Below, one piece after another: positions 7,330 through 15,128 of a DNA stretch of 54,533 nt. Position numbers and translations under genes: made by a program. Origin of the DNA: DATAWZ01 sp036266975. GTDB taxonomy: Bacteria > Actinomycetota > Thermoleophilia > Solirubrobacterales > Solirubrobacteraceae. Below the pieces are notes generated by a model. That model saw nothing but the letters and a program-made list of their open reading frames with translations, had not been told where the DNA came from and did no database searches. How positions within the stretch are numbered: the stretch's first letter is position 1; the number at the start of each line of letters is the position of its first letter. The stretch is taken from NCBI GenBank assembly GCA_036266975.1, contig DATAWZ010000072.1:1-54533 (forward strand), given 5' to 3'.

Positions 7330-8640
7330 GTGCCGCGCAGCCGCAACGGGCGCACCGCCCCCACCTCCAACGGAGCCGAACCGGCGCAGGGCCGCGCCCG
7401 GCAGCGCGCCTTCTGCATCGCCGCCCTGCCGAGCGGGGATGGGACGCTCGACGAGCTCGGCGAGCTACTGCGCACCGCCGGCGTCGCGGTCGTCGGCGAG
7501 CTGGTCCAGCACCGCGAGCATCCCCACCCCCACAGCTACCTGGGGCCCGGCAAGGTGATCGAGGCGCGCGAGGCGGCGAAGCGGGCCGACGCGAACCTGA
7601 TCGCCTGCGACGACGAGCTGACCCCACGGCAGGAGCGAACGCTCGAGCAAGAGCTCGGGATGCCGGTGATCGACCGCACCGCGGTGATCCTCGACATCTT
7701 CGCCGGGCACGCGCACAGCGCCGAGGGCAAGCTCCAGGTCGAGCTCGCCCAGCTCGAGTACAACCTCGCGCGCATGCGCGGACTGTGGAGCCACCTCGAG
7801 CGCCTGGGCGGCGGGATCGGGACGCGTGGACCGGGCGAGAGCCAGATCGAGACCGACCGGCGTCTCGCGCGCGATCGGATCGCCGCGCTGCGCCGCCGCC
7901 TGGCCGACGTCACCGCCTCGCGCGGGGTGATGCGGGCCGAGCGCGAGCGCGCACAGCTGCCGCTGGTCGCGCTCGCCGGCTACACCAACGCCGGCAAGTC
8001 GACGCTGATGGGCGCGCTCACCGGCGCCGAGGTCTCCGTGCGCGATCGGCTGTTTCACACGCTCGACCCGGCCACGCGGGTGATGCGCATCGGCGGGCGC
8101 CCCTACCTGCTGACCGACACTGTCGGCTTCATCCGCAAGCTGCCCCACCAGTTGGTTGACGCGTTCGGCGCCACGCTCGAGGAGACCCGCCGCGCCGACC
8201 TGGTCGTCCATGTCGTCGACGCGAGCGCCGGCGAGGAGACGATCGTCACGATGATGCGCGCGGTCGAGGAAGTGCTCGACGAGATCGGCGCCGGCGACCG
8301 CCCGCGGCTGCTCGTGCTCAACAAGTCCGACGCCGTGGATGAGGAGCAGCGCCGCGAGCTGCGCTACCGCCATCCCGACGCGATGCTGGTCAGCGCCGCC
8401 GACGGAGAGGGCCTGGAGGAGTTGCAGGCGCGGATCGAGGAGGAGTTCCTGAGCACCCTGCAGTCGATCGAGCTGCTCGTCCCGTTCGCCGAGGGCGCCC
8501 GGCTGGCCGAGTTACACGACCTGGTGGGCGAGCTCGAGCGCGAGGACACGCCGGACGGCGTCCGCGTGCGGGCACGCGTCCCCGGGCGTATAGCTGAGCG
8601 TTATGCACGCTTTAGCGCGCCCGCAGCAGCCGGCCAATAA
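7330..8640 (+). CDS. hflX: GTPase HflX
   Basis: Ribosome-associated GTPase that splits stalled or stress-inactivated 70S ribosomes. The N-terminal HflX domain contains the glycine-rich YLGPGKVIEA segment, then a coiled-coil linker with GGGIGTRGPGESQIETDRR, a hallmark of the family. G domain motifs follow: GYTNAGKST (G1), DTVGFIRKLP (G3) and NKSD (G4). The GTG at 7330 gives 436 residues, usual for HflX; the frame is open to 7180 but that would run into the divergent glycoside hydrolase gene. Followed by a DsbA-like gene after 12 bases, so they may be co-transcribed. Confidence 0.93.
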   Translation: MPRSRNGRTAPTSNGAEPAQGRARQRAFCIAALPSGDGTLDELGELLRTAGVAVVGELVQHREHPHPHSYLGPGKVIEAREAAKRADANLIACDDELTPRQERTLEQELGMPVIDRTAVILDIFAGHAHSAEGKLQVELAQLEYNLARMRGLWSHLERLGGGIGTRGPGESQIETDRRLARDRIAALRRRLADVTASRGVMRAERERAQLPLVALAGYTNAGKSTLMGALTGAEVSVRDRLFHTLDPATRVMRIGGRPYLLTDTVGFIRKLPHQLVDAFGATLEETRRADLVVHVVDASAGEETIVTMMRAVEEVLDEIGAGDRPRLLVLNKSDAVDEEQRRELRYRHPDAMLVSAADGEGLEELQARIEEEFLSTLQSIELLVPFAEGARLAELHDLVGELEREDTPDGVRVRARVPGRIAERYARFSAPAAAGQ

Positions 8641-8652
8641 CATGCCTGCGTC

Positions 8653-9453
8653 ATGGCTCCCGGCGACGAGCGTCCCACACGTAAAGAGATGCGCGAGCAG
8701 GCGCGGGCCGAACGGCTGGCCGTGCAGCGGGCGGCCGAGGCCGCCGCGGCCCAGCGCAAGCGCCTGTACATGCTCGGCGGTGCGGTGCTCATCGTCGTGG
8801 CCATCCTCGCGGTGGTGATCGTGATCGCCTCGAGCAACAACAACCACGCGCTGCAGAAGGGCAAGGCGGCCAACGCCACCGTCTCGCAGGTCTCTTCGCT
8901 GCTCGCCGGCGTCCCCCAGAACGGCAACACGCTCGGAGATCCCAGCGCGCCGGTGCTCGTCGAGTACTTCGGTGACCTGGAGTGCCCGGTCTGCAAGGCG
9001 TTCACCAGCGGCACGCTGCCGCAGGTGATCCAGGACGAGGTGCGCACCGATCAGGTCAAGATCGAGTACCGCTCGCTGGAGACCGCGACCCAGGATCCGA
9101 CGATCTTCACCACCCAGCAGACGGCCGCCGAGGCGGCCGGCGCTCAGAACAAGCTGTGGGACTTCGTCGAGCTCTTCTACCACGAGCAGGGGGAGGAAGA
9201 CTCGGGCTACGTGACCGAGACCTACCTGCGCGGGCTCGCCTCTCAGGTCCCCGGCCTGAACTTCAGCACCTGGCTGTCAGACCGCCAGCAGAGCAAGTAC
9301 TCCAACATCGTCGTCCAAGACCAGCAGGTCGCCAACGCCCAGGGCTTCGGCTCCACGCCGACGTTCGTGATCCAGGGCCCCAAGGGGACCAAGTCGCTGG
9401 TCGGCGACTACCCCTACAGCGACTTCTCGTCCGCGGTCAACTCCGTCGCCTGA
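8653..9453 (+). CDS. Membrane-anchored DsbA-like thioredoxin-fold protein
   Basis: A 266-residue protein: a charged, Ala-rich cytoplasmic N-terminus (1-37), one membrane segment (about 39-60, LYMLGGAVLIVVAILAVVI), then an extracytoplasmic thioredoxin fold of the DsbA/thioredoxin_4 type. The active site is ECPVCKAF (C111, C114) and the cis-proline loop is GSTPTFVIQG. It probably oxidises or isomerises disulfides in exported proteins, of which this window encodes many with Cys pairs. The ATG at 8653 lies 12 bases after the hflX stop. A hairpin follows it. Confidence 0.85.
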   Translation: MAPGDERPTRKEMREQARAERLAVQRAAEAAAAQRKRLYMLGGAVLIVVAILAVVIVIASSNNNHALQKGKAANATVSQVSSLLAGVPQNGNTLGDPSAPVLVEYFGDLECPVCKAFTSGTLPQVIQDEVRTDQVKIEYRSLETATQDPTIFTTQQTAAEAAGAQNKLWDFVELFYHEQGEEDSGYVTETYLRGLASQVPGLNFSTWLSDRQQSKYSNIVVQDQQVANAQGFGSTPTFVIQGPKGTKSLVGDYPYSDFSSAVNSVA

Positions 9454-9458
9454 CGCAC

Positions 9459-9478
9459 CCGAGCGCGACTACGCTCGG
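9459..9478. terminator. Hairpin between convergent genes
   Basis: CCGAGCG and CGCTCGG pair around a 6-base loop, right after the DsbA-like stop and covering the stop codon of the convergent cupin gene. There is no strong U-run, so it is a candidate bidirectional terminator only. Confidence 0.4.
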
Positions 9479-9843
9479 ATCGCGCCGCTGTCGTAGGCGC
9501 CGGTGACCGAGAACGCCGGCGACGCCGCGGAGACGTAGACGAGCGGCTCCTGGCCGGTGTTGAGGATGCCGTGCTCGACGCTCGGCGGGACGCGGGCGAG
9601 GTCGCCGGCGCGCAGCTCGCGCTCCTCATCGCCGATGCGCATGCGACCGCGGCCGGCGACGAGCACGTAGACCTGCTCGGGGGGATGGCGGTGGGGGACC
9701 TGCCCCGCGCCGGGCTCGACCTCGACCCAGGTCACCGCCAGCGCGGTGTCGGGCACGGTGCCGGTTTCGAGAAGGACGTGGGAGACGAGCCCGTCGCGCT
9801 CGCGGCGGGGGGCCTCGTCGATGCTTGCCGTGAACATAGACAT
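9469..9843 (-). CDS. Small cupin-domain protein
   Basis: A 124-residue single-domain cupin. Cupin motif 1 is seen in VPHRHPPEQVYVLVAGRGRM (HxH, E) and motif 2 in ARVPPSVEHGILN (H), so all metal ligands of the family are present. Such proteins are enzymes or ligand-binding stress proteins; nothing identifies the substrate. The gene is divergent from a CGNR regulator 21 bases away that itself is coupled to a second cupin, which suggests a shared local regulon. Confidence 0.8.
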   Translation of the reverse strand: MSMFTASIDEAPRRERDGLVSHVLLETGTVPDTALAVTWVEVEPGAGQVPHRHPPEQVYVLVAGRGRMRIGDEERELRAGDLARVPPSVEHGILNTGQEPLVYVSAASPAFSVTGAYDSGAIRA

Positions 9844-9859
9844 GTGTTATACCCATGTC
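9839..9859. promoter_or_regulatory. Inverted repeat in cupin / CGNR divergent region
   Basis: GACATG (9839-9844) and CATGTC (9854-9859) form an inverted repeat with a 9-base AT-rich spacer between the divergent cupin and CGNR starts. It overlaps the cupin start codon and would be well placed as an operator for the CGNR regulator. This is inferred from position and symmetry only. Confidence 0.35.
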
Positions 9860-9864
9860 CCACC

Positions 9865-10455
9865 GTGGCTGTCAACCTCGACTCGATCGGCGAGCTTCCT
9901 CCCGAGGAGTTCAACTTCCACTGGAAGAGCGGCCGCGTGTGCCTGGACTTCGTGGCGACCGTGGGCGAGCGCTGGCGGCGCTGCTTCGAGCGGCTGCGAT
10001 CACCGCAGGATCTCGCCCGCTGGATCGCCGAGTCCGGGCTGCTCGCCGAGGTGCCGACGGTCACGAGCCGCGAGCTCGCCGCCGCCCGGGTGCTGCGCGA
10101 GGCGATCAACCGCCTGACCCGTCCCGGCGCCGAGCCGCTGCCCGGTGATCGCGACGAGCTCAACCGCTGGGCCGCGCGGCCATCGCTCGCCCCTCAGCTC
10201 ACGGCCGAAGGGGGGCGGACCCTCGTCGGCGAGCGCCCGGTCGAGGCGGTGCTCGCGACGATCGCGCGCGACGCGGTCGACCTGCTCACCGGCCCGCTCG
10301 CGGGCCGGATCCGGGAGTGCGCCGCCCACGATTGCGCGCTGCTGTTCGTCGACGCCTCGCGGCCCGGGCGCCGGCGCTGGTGCGCGAGCGAGGCCTGCGG
10401 CAACCGCACCCGCACCAAGGCCTACCGACAACGCCGAAAGGAGCCCGACGCATGA
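9865..10455 (+). CDS. CGNR zinc-finger transcriptional regulator (ABATE domain)
   Basis: A 196-residue protein. The N-terminal part (FHWKSGRVCLDFVATVGERW) is the ABATE ligand-binding domain start. The C-terminus carries the zinc finger: CAAHDCALLFVDASRPGRRR, then WCASEACGNRTRTKAYRQRR, with both Cys pairs and the CGNR signature intact. Members are thought to be DNA-binding, stress- or ligand-responsive regulators of actinobacteria. The GTG at 9865 was chosen because it directly precedes the ABATE domain; the longer open frame upstream covers the divergent cupin. Its stop overlaps the next gene as ATGA. Confidence 0.85.
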   Translation: MAVNLDSIGELPPEEFNFHWKSGRVCLDFVATVGERWRRCFERLRSPQDLARWIAESGLLAEVPTVTSRELAAARVLREAINRLTRPGAEPLPGDRDELNRWAARPSLAPQLTAEGGRTLVGERPVEAVLATIARDAVDLLTGPLAGRIRECAAHDCALLFVDASRPGRRRWCASEACGNRTRTKAYRQRRKEPDA

Positions 10456-10886
10456 GCTACCGAGTCCTGCCGGCCGCCGATGCCTTCTGGCGGCCGTCGA
10501 ACCAGATGGGCGTGCTCAACACCGACCTCGCCAAGCAGCTGGAGGCGAGCACCCTCGGGGCGCGGCTGTGGCGCCTGCTCCCCGGGCAGGCCGCTACGCG
10601 TCACCGTCATTTCGCCACGAGCGAGCTGTACGTCCTGCTGCAGGGGAAGGGTCGGGTGCGCCTCGACGGCGACCTGCACACGCTCGAGCCGCTCAGCAGC
10701 GTCCTCGTCGAGCCGGAGAGCGTGCGGCAGCTCTTCAACGACACCGACGGCGAGCAGCTCTGGCTCGTGGTCGGCGCCCCGGGCGAGGGTGCGAACACGC
10801 TCGAGATGACCGCCGAGACGCTCGCGCAGCTCTACCCGGACGGTCCGCAGGCCCTGCCGCCCGAGCTCGAGGGCGCGGCGGCCTGA
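10452..10886 (+). CDS. Cupin-domain protein coupled to CGNR regulator
   Basis: A 144-residue cupin. Motif 1 is TRHRHFATSELYVLLQGKGR (HxH and E present); motif 2 reads LVEPESVRQLFND, in which the usual third-ligand His is not seen, so metal binding may differ from the first cupin. The ATG at 10452 overlaps the CGNR stop by 4 bases, showing translational coupling. With the divergent cupin at 9469-9843 this makes a cupin / regulator / cupin group. Confidence 0.75.
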   Translation: MSYRVLPAADAFWRPSNQMGVLNTDLAKQLEASTLGARLWRLLPGQAATRHRHFATSELYVLLQGKGRVRLDGDLHTLEPLSSVLVEPESVRQLFNDTDGEQLWLVVGAPGEGANTLEMTAETLAQLYPDGPQALPPELEGAAA

Positions 10887-10943
10887 GCGCCCTGGCGAGA
10901 GAGCCGGGCGTCGGGTCGCCCCGCCCGTGCGGAACCCGCTGGG

Positions 10944-11086
10944 TGAGCCGCGTATTAGGCGGCTGGCGGCACGCGTGCTCGGAGTCGGGCCTGGCTGTCG
11001 GGAGCGTTGTTGCGTGAGCCGCGTATGTGGCGGCTGGCGGCACACGCGTCGGCTGCCGGCGCATGGTCGCCGGGAGCGTTGTTGCG
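10944..11086. repeat. Two tandem units of 71-72 bp
   Basis: Unit 1 (10944-11014) and unit 2 (11015-11086) share their first ~33 bases (TGAGCCGCGTAT..GGCGGC, TGGCGGCAC) and last 16 (GGGAGCGTTGTTGCG region), with ~22 variable bases between. Each contains a small hairpin (AGCCGC / GCGGCT). No coding gene is convincing here; the stretch lies between the second cupin and a decayed leftward gene. Two units are too few to call an array. Confidence 0.5.
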
Positions 11087-11089
11087 TGC

Positions 11090-11446
11090 TGCGCCGGCCA
11101 CGTCAAGGCGATCTCCACGGCCCGCTCCGGCGTCAGGAGGACAACCCCGCAGTGCGTGGGCGAGCAGCTGCTGACGTCCCCGGTGATCAGCGAGATCCCG
11201 TCGAGTTCGTCTCCGGCGTAGTCGGCCAGCACACAGCCGCGGCTGATACGAGCAGTCCTCGTAGAAGTCGCCCACCGCGATCGCCGCCGCGTCGGTGCCC
11301 ACGGCCGAATGTTCGCACAGCCTCCGCGGCCGCTGGTCGCGCCGAGCGACACCGGAGCGGGCTGCACGTCGTAGCTGAGGCAGACTGTCGCCCGCGTCTC
11401 TTGCTTCTGCAGAGAGACCGGCGATTTGCTGGGCCCGCGCGTTCAT
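11090..11446 (-). pseudogene. Decayed gene of unknown family
   Basis: Protein-like segments appear on the minus strand in different frames: MNARAQQIAGLS, then ETRATVCLSYDV and QPAPVSLGATSGRG, then CEHSAVGTDAAAIAVGDFYE, then CVLADYAGDELDGISLITG and SCSPTHCGVVLLTPERAVEI. Read together they make one plausible small Cys-containing protein interrupted by at least two frameshifts. I have a weak recollection of similar small actinobacterial hypothetical proteins, but no function is known to me. Bounds are approximate. Confidence 0.4.
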
Positions 11447-11533
11447 CGGCCGAGCGCGGTACGGGACGCGCGAGCGGACATCGGACTTCGGGTACACGGC
11501 ACCCGAACGGGCGGCAGCGCGACCCAAACGGAC

Positions 11534-13033
11534 ATGGCGGTGGACGCGGCGCAGGCGGATACTGGCACCAAGGTGCCCAAGAAGAAGGAGACGGAGAAAA
11601 GCGCCGGCCCCTCGGATCTCACTTCATCGTCGAACGACAGCGCGATGCGTGACGCGCCGACCCTTGGCACGGGGGGATTTCTCGTCACGCCAACGTCTCC
11701 GCCCGCGGCAGGCCATCTCGTAGCGCAGGTCGTCAGCAACGCCAAGCGCGCGCGGCTGGTCGAGTCGCTCAGGGCAACTGGCGACTCGGGTTCGCTCGGT
11801 GTAGGGGCAGGTCCGGAGAAGACCGAAACGTTCGAGGAGAAGCAGGCGCGGCGGAAGCGCATGTTCGAGGCGCAGATGGTGCCGGTTCCGAGTGCGCCTG
11901 GCCACGGGGCGCTGCCGGGTTCGCTTGGTGTAGGGGCGGGTCCGGAGAAGACCGAAACGTTCGAGGAGAAGCAGGCGCGGCGGAAGCGCATGTTTGAGGC
12001 GGGGATCGCGTCTGACGCCGGCCCGTCGTCGACCGTCACGAGGAGCACCGCGTCATCCAGCGGAGGTAGGTTGTCACCCACCGGCGACTCGGGCGGCCTC
12101 TCGCACGAGAGGCTCCGCCTCCTCGCCGAGGAAAGCGACCGGAGCGTTCCCGTTCGACCTCCAGTCGACCGATGGCCTCCGTATCAACGCGGCGCCGGTG
12201 GCTTCGCCGGCGACGCGCTGGCCCAATCGCTGAAGCCGTCCACGGAGAGTCAGGACTCGCTTGTCTACGCGAACGACATGGTCAAGAGCGCGGCCGGGCT
12301 CCTCGTCGACATGGTGAAGAGCCGCCACATCGACCCGCAGACCGAGAAGGTCGACGATGTCAGCATCTATCGCGTCAAACTGGCGCTCGCGCGACTCTGG
12401 GGCTGGTCGTGGACCGACATCGGAAGATACTTCTACGCCAAGGGTGACCATTTACAGGTCCGCCGTCGGCGCAACGGCAACCTGGAGACCAACCTGCGTG
12501 TCCGCATGGCAAAGGAAGACGGGACCTCGAAGCGTGACCGCACGCCGAAGGTCAAGTACCTCGACGCGAGCGAGCGGCGCCAGCATCAAGTGGCGATCGA
12601 ACCGGATGGGACTCTCAGGCGCGGACGCGACGGCCTGTCGCTGGAGACCGCGGGCATGACGAGCAAGGTCGCGGGGCGCGGGTTCGGCATCTTTGTGATG
12701 GCGCCCGACGGTACTCTCTACGTCGGCCAACACACGGTCGGCCTCTTTCACCATTCGAGCTTCCTCTCCAACGAGGCCGTGGTGGCCGCGGGCGAGATCA
12801 GGGTGCAGGGAGGCGTCCTGAGGGAGATCACCTCTAAGTCAGGCCACTACCAACCCAAACCCCGGAACATGCGTACGCTGCTCGCGGTGCTCGACCAGGC
12901 GAGAGTGCCGCTCAACGGTGTCACCTGCAAGATCTGGATCAAGGCGGGGGACGCGCTCAGCACCCGGGTGTACGACGCGCGGCAATTCCTGGACCAAGGC
13001 GAGAGCGCGCCGTTCACCGAGGAAACGATGTGA
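11534..13033 (+). CDS. Large protein with C-terminal IQM-like HSSF/SGHY domain
   Basis: A 499-residue protein in three parts. The N-terminal ~170 residues are charged and disordered, with two near-identical copies of GPEKTETFEEKQARRKRMFE (residues ~86-113 and 129-156). A middle region (270-350) looks helical. The C-terminal ~110 residues contain FGIFVMAPDGTLYVGQHT, FHHSSFL (H406), AAGEIRV and KSGHYQP (SGH at 436-438), a pattern I recognise from the conserved C-terminal domain of plant IQM calmodulin-binding proteins and of some bacterial effector-like proteins; its biochemistry is unknown to me. The frame is open to a TTG at 11426, but the ATG at 11534 avoids the divergent gene. It overlaps a YbjN-family gene. 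Possibly a secreted effector or toxin (inference). Confidence 0.6.
   Translation: MAVDAAQADTGTKVPKKKETEKSAGPSDLTSSSNDSAMRDAPTLGTGGFLVTPTSPPAAGHLVAQVVSNAKRARLVESLRATGDSGSLGVGAGPEKTETFEEKQARRKRMFEAQMVPVPSAPGHGALPGSLGVGAGPEKTETFEEKQARRKRMFEAGIASDAGPSSTVTRSTASSSGGRLSPTGDSGGLSHERLRLLAEESDRSVPVRPPVDRWPPYQRGAGGFAGDALAQSLKPSTESQDSLVYANDMVKSAAGLLVDMVKSRHIDPQTEKVDDVSIYRVKLALARLWGWSWTDIGRYFYAKGDHLQVRRRRNGNLETNLRVRMAKEDGTSKRDRTPKVKYLDASERRQHQVAIEPDGTLRRGRDGLSLETAGMTSKVAGRGFGIFVMAPDGTLYVGQHTVGLFHHSSFLSNEAVVAAGEIRVQGGVLREITSKSGHYQPKPRNMRTLLAVLDQARVPLNGVTCKIWIKAGDALSTRVYDARQFLDQGESAPFTEETM
11788..12000 (+). repeat. 84-bp in-frame direct repeat inside coding sequence
   Basis: Copies at 11788-11871 and 11917-12000, offset by 129 bases (43 codons), nearly identical in DNA (three silent-looking differences by eye). 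They encode the charged GPEKTETFEEKQARRKRMFE block twice. The near identity indicates recent duplication or gene conversion. Confidence 0.85.
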
Positions 13034-13485
13034 CCATGAGTGCGGTCTACGAAGCGCTTCGAGTCCTGTTCCTGGCGACCGGCATGGACGTTGAGGAACA
13101 CCCTGACCAGGAATGGATCGGCATCGACGGGTTTGGAGAGCACGGAAGCTGGCTGCTGGTCGGCCAGGCGTGTGACGAGCGCGGCGCGGCGGTCGTCTAC
13201 TCGGTGCTCCCGATTGAGGCTCCCCCGGAACGTCGCGACGCGGTTGCATTGTTGTTCGCTCGCATCAACTACGGGCTCGTACTAGGGAACTTCGACATCG
13301 ATCTCGATGACGGTGAGATCCGATTCAAGTGCGCCGCGCCGGTCGGTGATACGCCGGGGTCGGCGGAGCTCGATCCGCTCGTGATCGTCGCCTTAAGCGT
13401 GACCGACCACTACATCCCAGCGATCCTCGCCGTCATCGAGGGGCGCGACCCGGCAACCGTCGCCGCCTCGGTGGAGCAGGGCTGA
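13030..13485 (+). CDS. YbjN-family (type III chaperone-like fold) protein
   Basis: A 151-residue protein with the YbjN pattern: EEHPDQEWIGI, ALLFARINYGLVLGNFDIDL, DGEIRFKCAAPV, and a C-terminal HYIPAILAVIEGRDP. YbjN domains share a fold with type III secretion chaperones and often act as partners or stabilisers of other proteins. The GTG at 13030 overlaps the preceding stop as GTGA (ATG at 13036 is an alternative), so it is translationally coupled to the IQM-like-domain protein and is best read as its chaperone or immunity-type partner. That role is inferred. Confidence 0.7.
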   Translation: MTMSAVYEALRVLFLATGMDVEEHPDQEWIGIDGFGEHGSWLLVGQACDERGAAVVYSVLPIEAPPERRDAVALLFARINYGLVLGNFDIDLDDGEIRFKCAAPVGDTPGSAELDPLVIVALSVTDHYIPAILAVIEGRDPATVAASVEQG

Positions 13486-13986
13486 CGGGCCCGTCCAACG
13501 GAGGCAGCTCCTGTGCGGACGCCCCGGATCGCCCGCAGAGCCTGGCTCCGCGAGCACGCGACCGGCGGCCGGCCGCGTGCTCGCTCCCGCGTGATACCAG
13601 TCGTCTGCTCGCCCTTCGGTCGAGAACGTCCAGGGCGCTGGGTGCCGGCCGGGCCAGGCCCGGCGGGATGACCGGCCGCCACCACCGGCGTTGCCTACGC
13701 GCGCGACGCAGCCGCTCCGGCGAGCACGGCCGTGGCCTTTGACGACACCCGCTCGTGCTTTCGCTTCGGTGGATCGTTCCGATGGCAGCAGCACCCCTTG
13801 CGCAATGCGACGCCGGCGATTGGGGCCGCCACGACGACCCGCGCAATCGGATGGCGACGACGGAGTGGCGTCGAGCGCGGTGACCAGGCGAGTGGATCGC
13901 CACAATCGCGGGCGCTCGGGTGTCGATCTGGATGAGCCCTGTGGGCCGCGTTGCGTCGGTGCCCGCCCGTGCGGGTGGGCAATCGC
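13486..13986. other. Intergenic stretch without a convincing gene
   Basis: About 500 bases between the YbjN gene and a lipoprotein gene. All open frames on both strands are Arg/Ala/Pro-rich and look like noise. Apart from the hairpin at 13550-13584 I see only further GC-rich partial palindromes around 13640-13680. Confidence 0.5.
13550..13584. terminator. Strong hairpin after the YbjN gene
   Basis: GCGAGCACGCG and CGCGTGCTCGC pair perfectly over 11 bases around a 13-base GC-rich loop, 65 bases after the YbjN stop. There is no U-run. Likely a transcription terminator or RNA-stabilising hairpin. Confidence 0.45.
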
Positions 13987-14397
13987 TCAGTAGACGACCG
14001 ACTGGCTGCCCCCGCGCGGCGGCACGGTCGACGGGCTCTTCGCGGTGTGCGTCGATGTCGGCGCCACCGGCTGCGGCGTCGGTGCCTCGGTGGCCGTGGG
14101 CGTCGCCACCGGTGCGGGAGTTGGTGCGGGGGCCGCAGTCGGTGCCCGGGCCGGAGTCGGAGCGGGTGGCGTTGCCGAGGCCGTCGCGGCCTCGGTCGTC
14201 GACCCCGTCGACTCGCGCTGCGTCGTGCGCGTCGAGCGGTGGTGGTGGACCTGAGGACGATGGGTCGCCGGTTTCGTGGTGACGGCGGCGGCCTTCGTCG
14301 CCGCGCGCGTCGAGGTCGTCTTCGGGGCGGTCCCGCTGCCGGCGCAGCCGGCGAGGGTCGCAGCGGCAGCCATTGAGAGGATCAGGGGTCGTGTCAT
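13987..14397 (-). CDS. Pro/Thr/Ala-rich lipoprotein
   Basis: A 136-residue protein with a lipoprotein signal peptide (MTRPLILSMAAAATLAGCAG; lipobox LAGC, Cys18). The mature chain is low-complexity Thr/Ala/Pro with a His/Arg patch (HRPQVHHHRSTRTTQ) and no recognisable domain; it looks like a wall-spanning spacer. It stands alone. The 243 bases upstream (14398-14640) hold nothing I can identify beyond its presumed promoter. Confidence 0.65.
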   Translation of the reverse strand: MTRPLILSMAAAATLAGCAGSGTAPKTTSTRAATKAAAVTTKPATHRPQVHHHRSTRTTQRESTGSTTEAATASATPPAPTPARAPTAAPAPTPAPVATPTATEAPTPQPVAPTSTHTAKSPSTVPPRGGSQSVVY

Positions 14398-14640
14398 GGG
14401 CTCCTTTCCCGTGTCGGGCTCTCACCGCCCAGAACCGACGGACCCCATCCGCGTTGCGGCTCGCGGCCGGGGATTGTCAGCTGCCCACCCTCACAAGGCA
14501 CCGCAAGCGACCAAGCCCGCCGTCGGCCGGCCCATCTGATCGCGCACGCGGATCGACTCCTGCACCACCGCCCAGCCGGTTGAGGCTAGCCCGAAGGAAC
14601 AGTGGTAATGCCGCCCGGGGCGCGGTCAAGTGGCAACCGT

Positions 14641-15096
14641 CTAGCGCCCGCTGCTGCCGAAGCCGCCCGCACCGCGATCGTCGCCGCCGGCGGGCAGTTC
14701 GTCGACCGCCTGCACCGGCGGCGCGCAGAAGGGCACGAGCAGCAGCTGGGCGATGCGATCGCCGGCCTGGGCGGCAAACGGCTCGGTGCCGTGGTTGATG
14801 AGCACGACGCACAGCTCGCCGCGGTAACCGGGGTCGATCAGCCCGGGGCCGTTGACCACGCCGATCCCGTGTCGGGCGGCCAGGCCCGAGCGGGGCAGGA
14901 CGAGACCGGCCATGCCGGGCGGCAGCGCGATCGCCACGCCCGTGCCCACCATGCTCCGCTCCCCGGGCGCGAGCGTGAAGCCACTCAGGCAGCACAGGTC
15001 ATAGCCAGCGTCGCCACTGTGGGCCCGCGCCGGCGCGCGGGCGCCGGGGTCGAGCAGTTGCACCGCGAGCGTGTCGGTCAGCGACGGGGCGAGCAC
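14641..15096 (-). CDS. dut: dUTP diphosphatase
   Basis: Hydrolyses dUTP to dUMP, keeping uracil out of DNA. All trimeric dUTPase motifs are visible in 151 residues: HSGDAGYDLCC (motif 1), LPRSGLAARHGIGV (2), GLIDPGYRGELCV (3), AGDRIAQLLL (4) and the flexible C-terminal GAGGFGSSGR (5). The open frame extends far upstream, but the GTG at 15096 gives the normal family length and lies just before the first strand. The membrane gene upstream ends 32 bases earlier. Confidence 0.92.
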   Translation of the reverse strand: MLAPSLTDTLAVQLLDPGARAPARAHSGDAGYDLCCLSGFTLAPGERSMVGTGVAIALPPGMAGLVLPRSGLAARHGIGVVNGPGLIDPGYRGELCVVLINHGTEPFAAQAGDRIAQLLLVPFCAPPVQAVDELPAGGDDRGAGGFGSSGR

Positions 15097-15128
15097 CGCG
15101 GGAACGGTAGGCCAGCCCCCGGACGAGG

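Noticed and set aside
10944..11086. Possible CRISPR array
   Set aside because: Only two units, imperfect repeats with an uneven conserved/variable split, and no cas genes.
3910..13485. A complete extracellular contractile injection system
   Set aside because: Effector-like N-termini hint at one, but no sheath, tube, baseplate or AAA gene is present in the window.
13433..14425. A 330-residue minus-strand frame
   Set aside because: It overlaps the lipoprotein gene and the YbjN gene in a noise frame; composition is Arg/Asp/Pro-rich with no domain.
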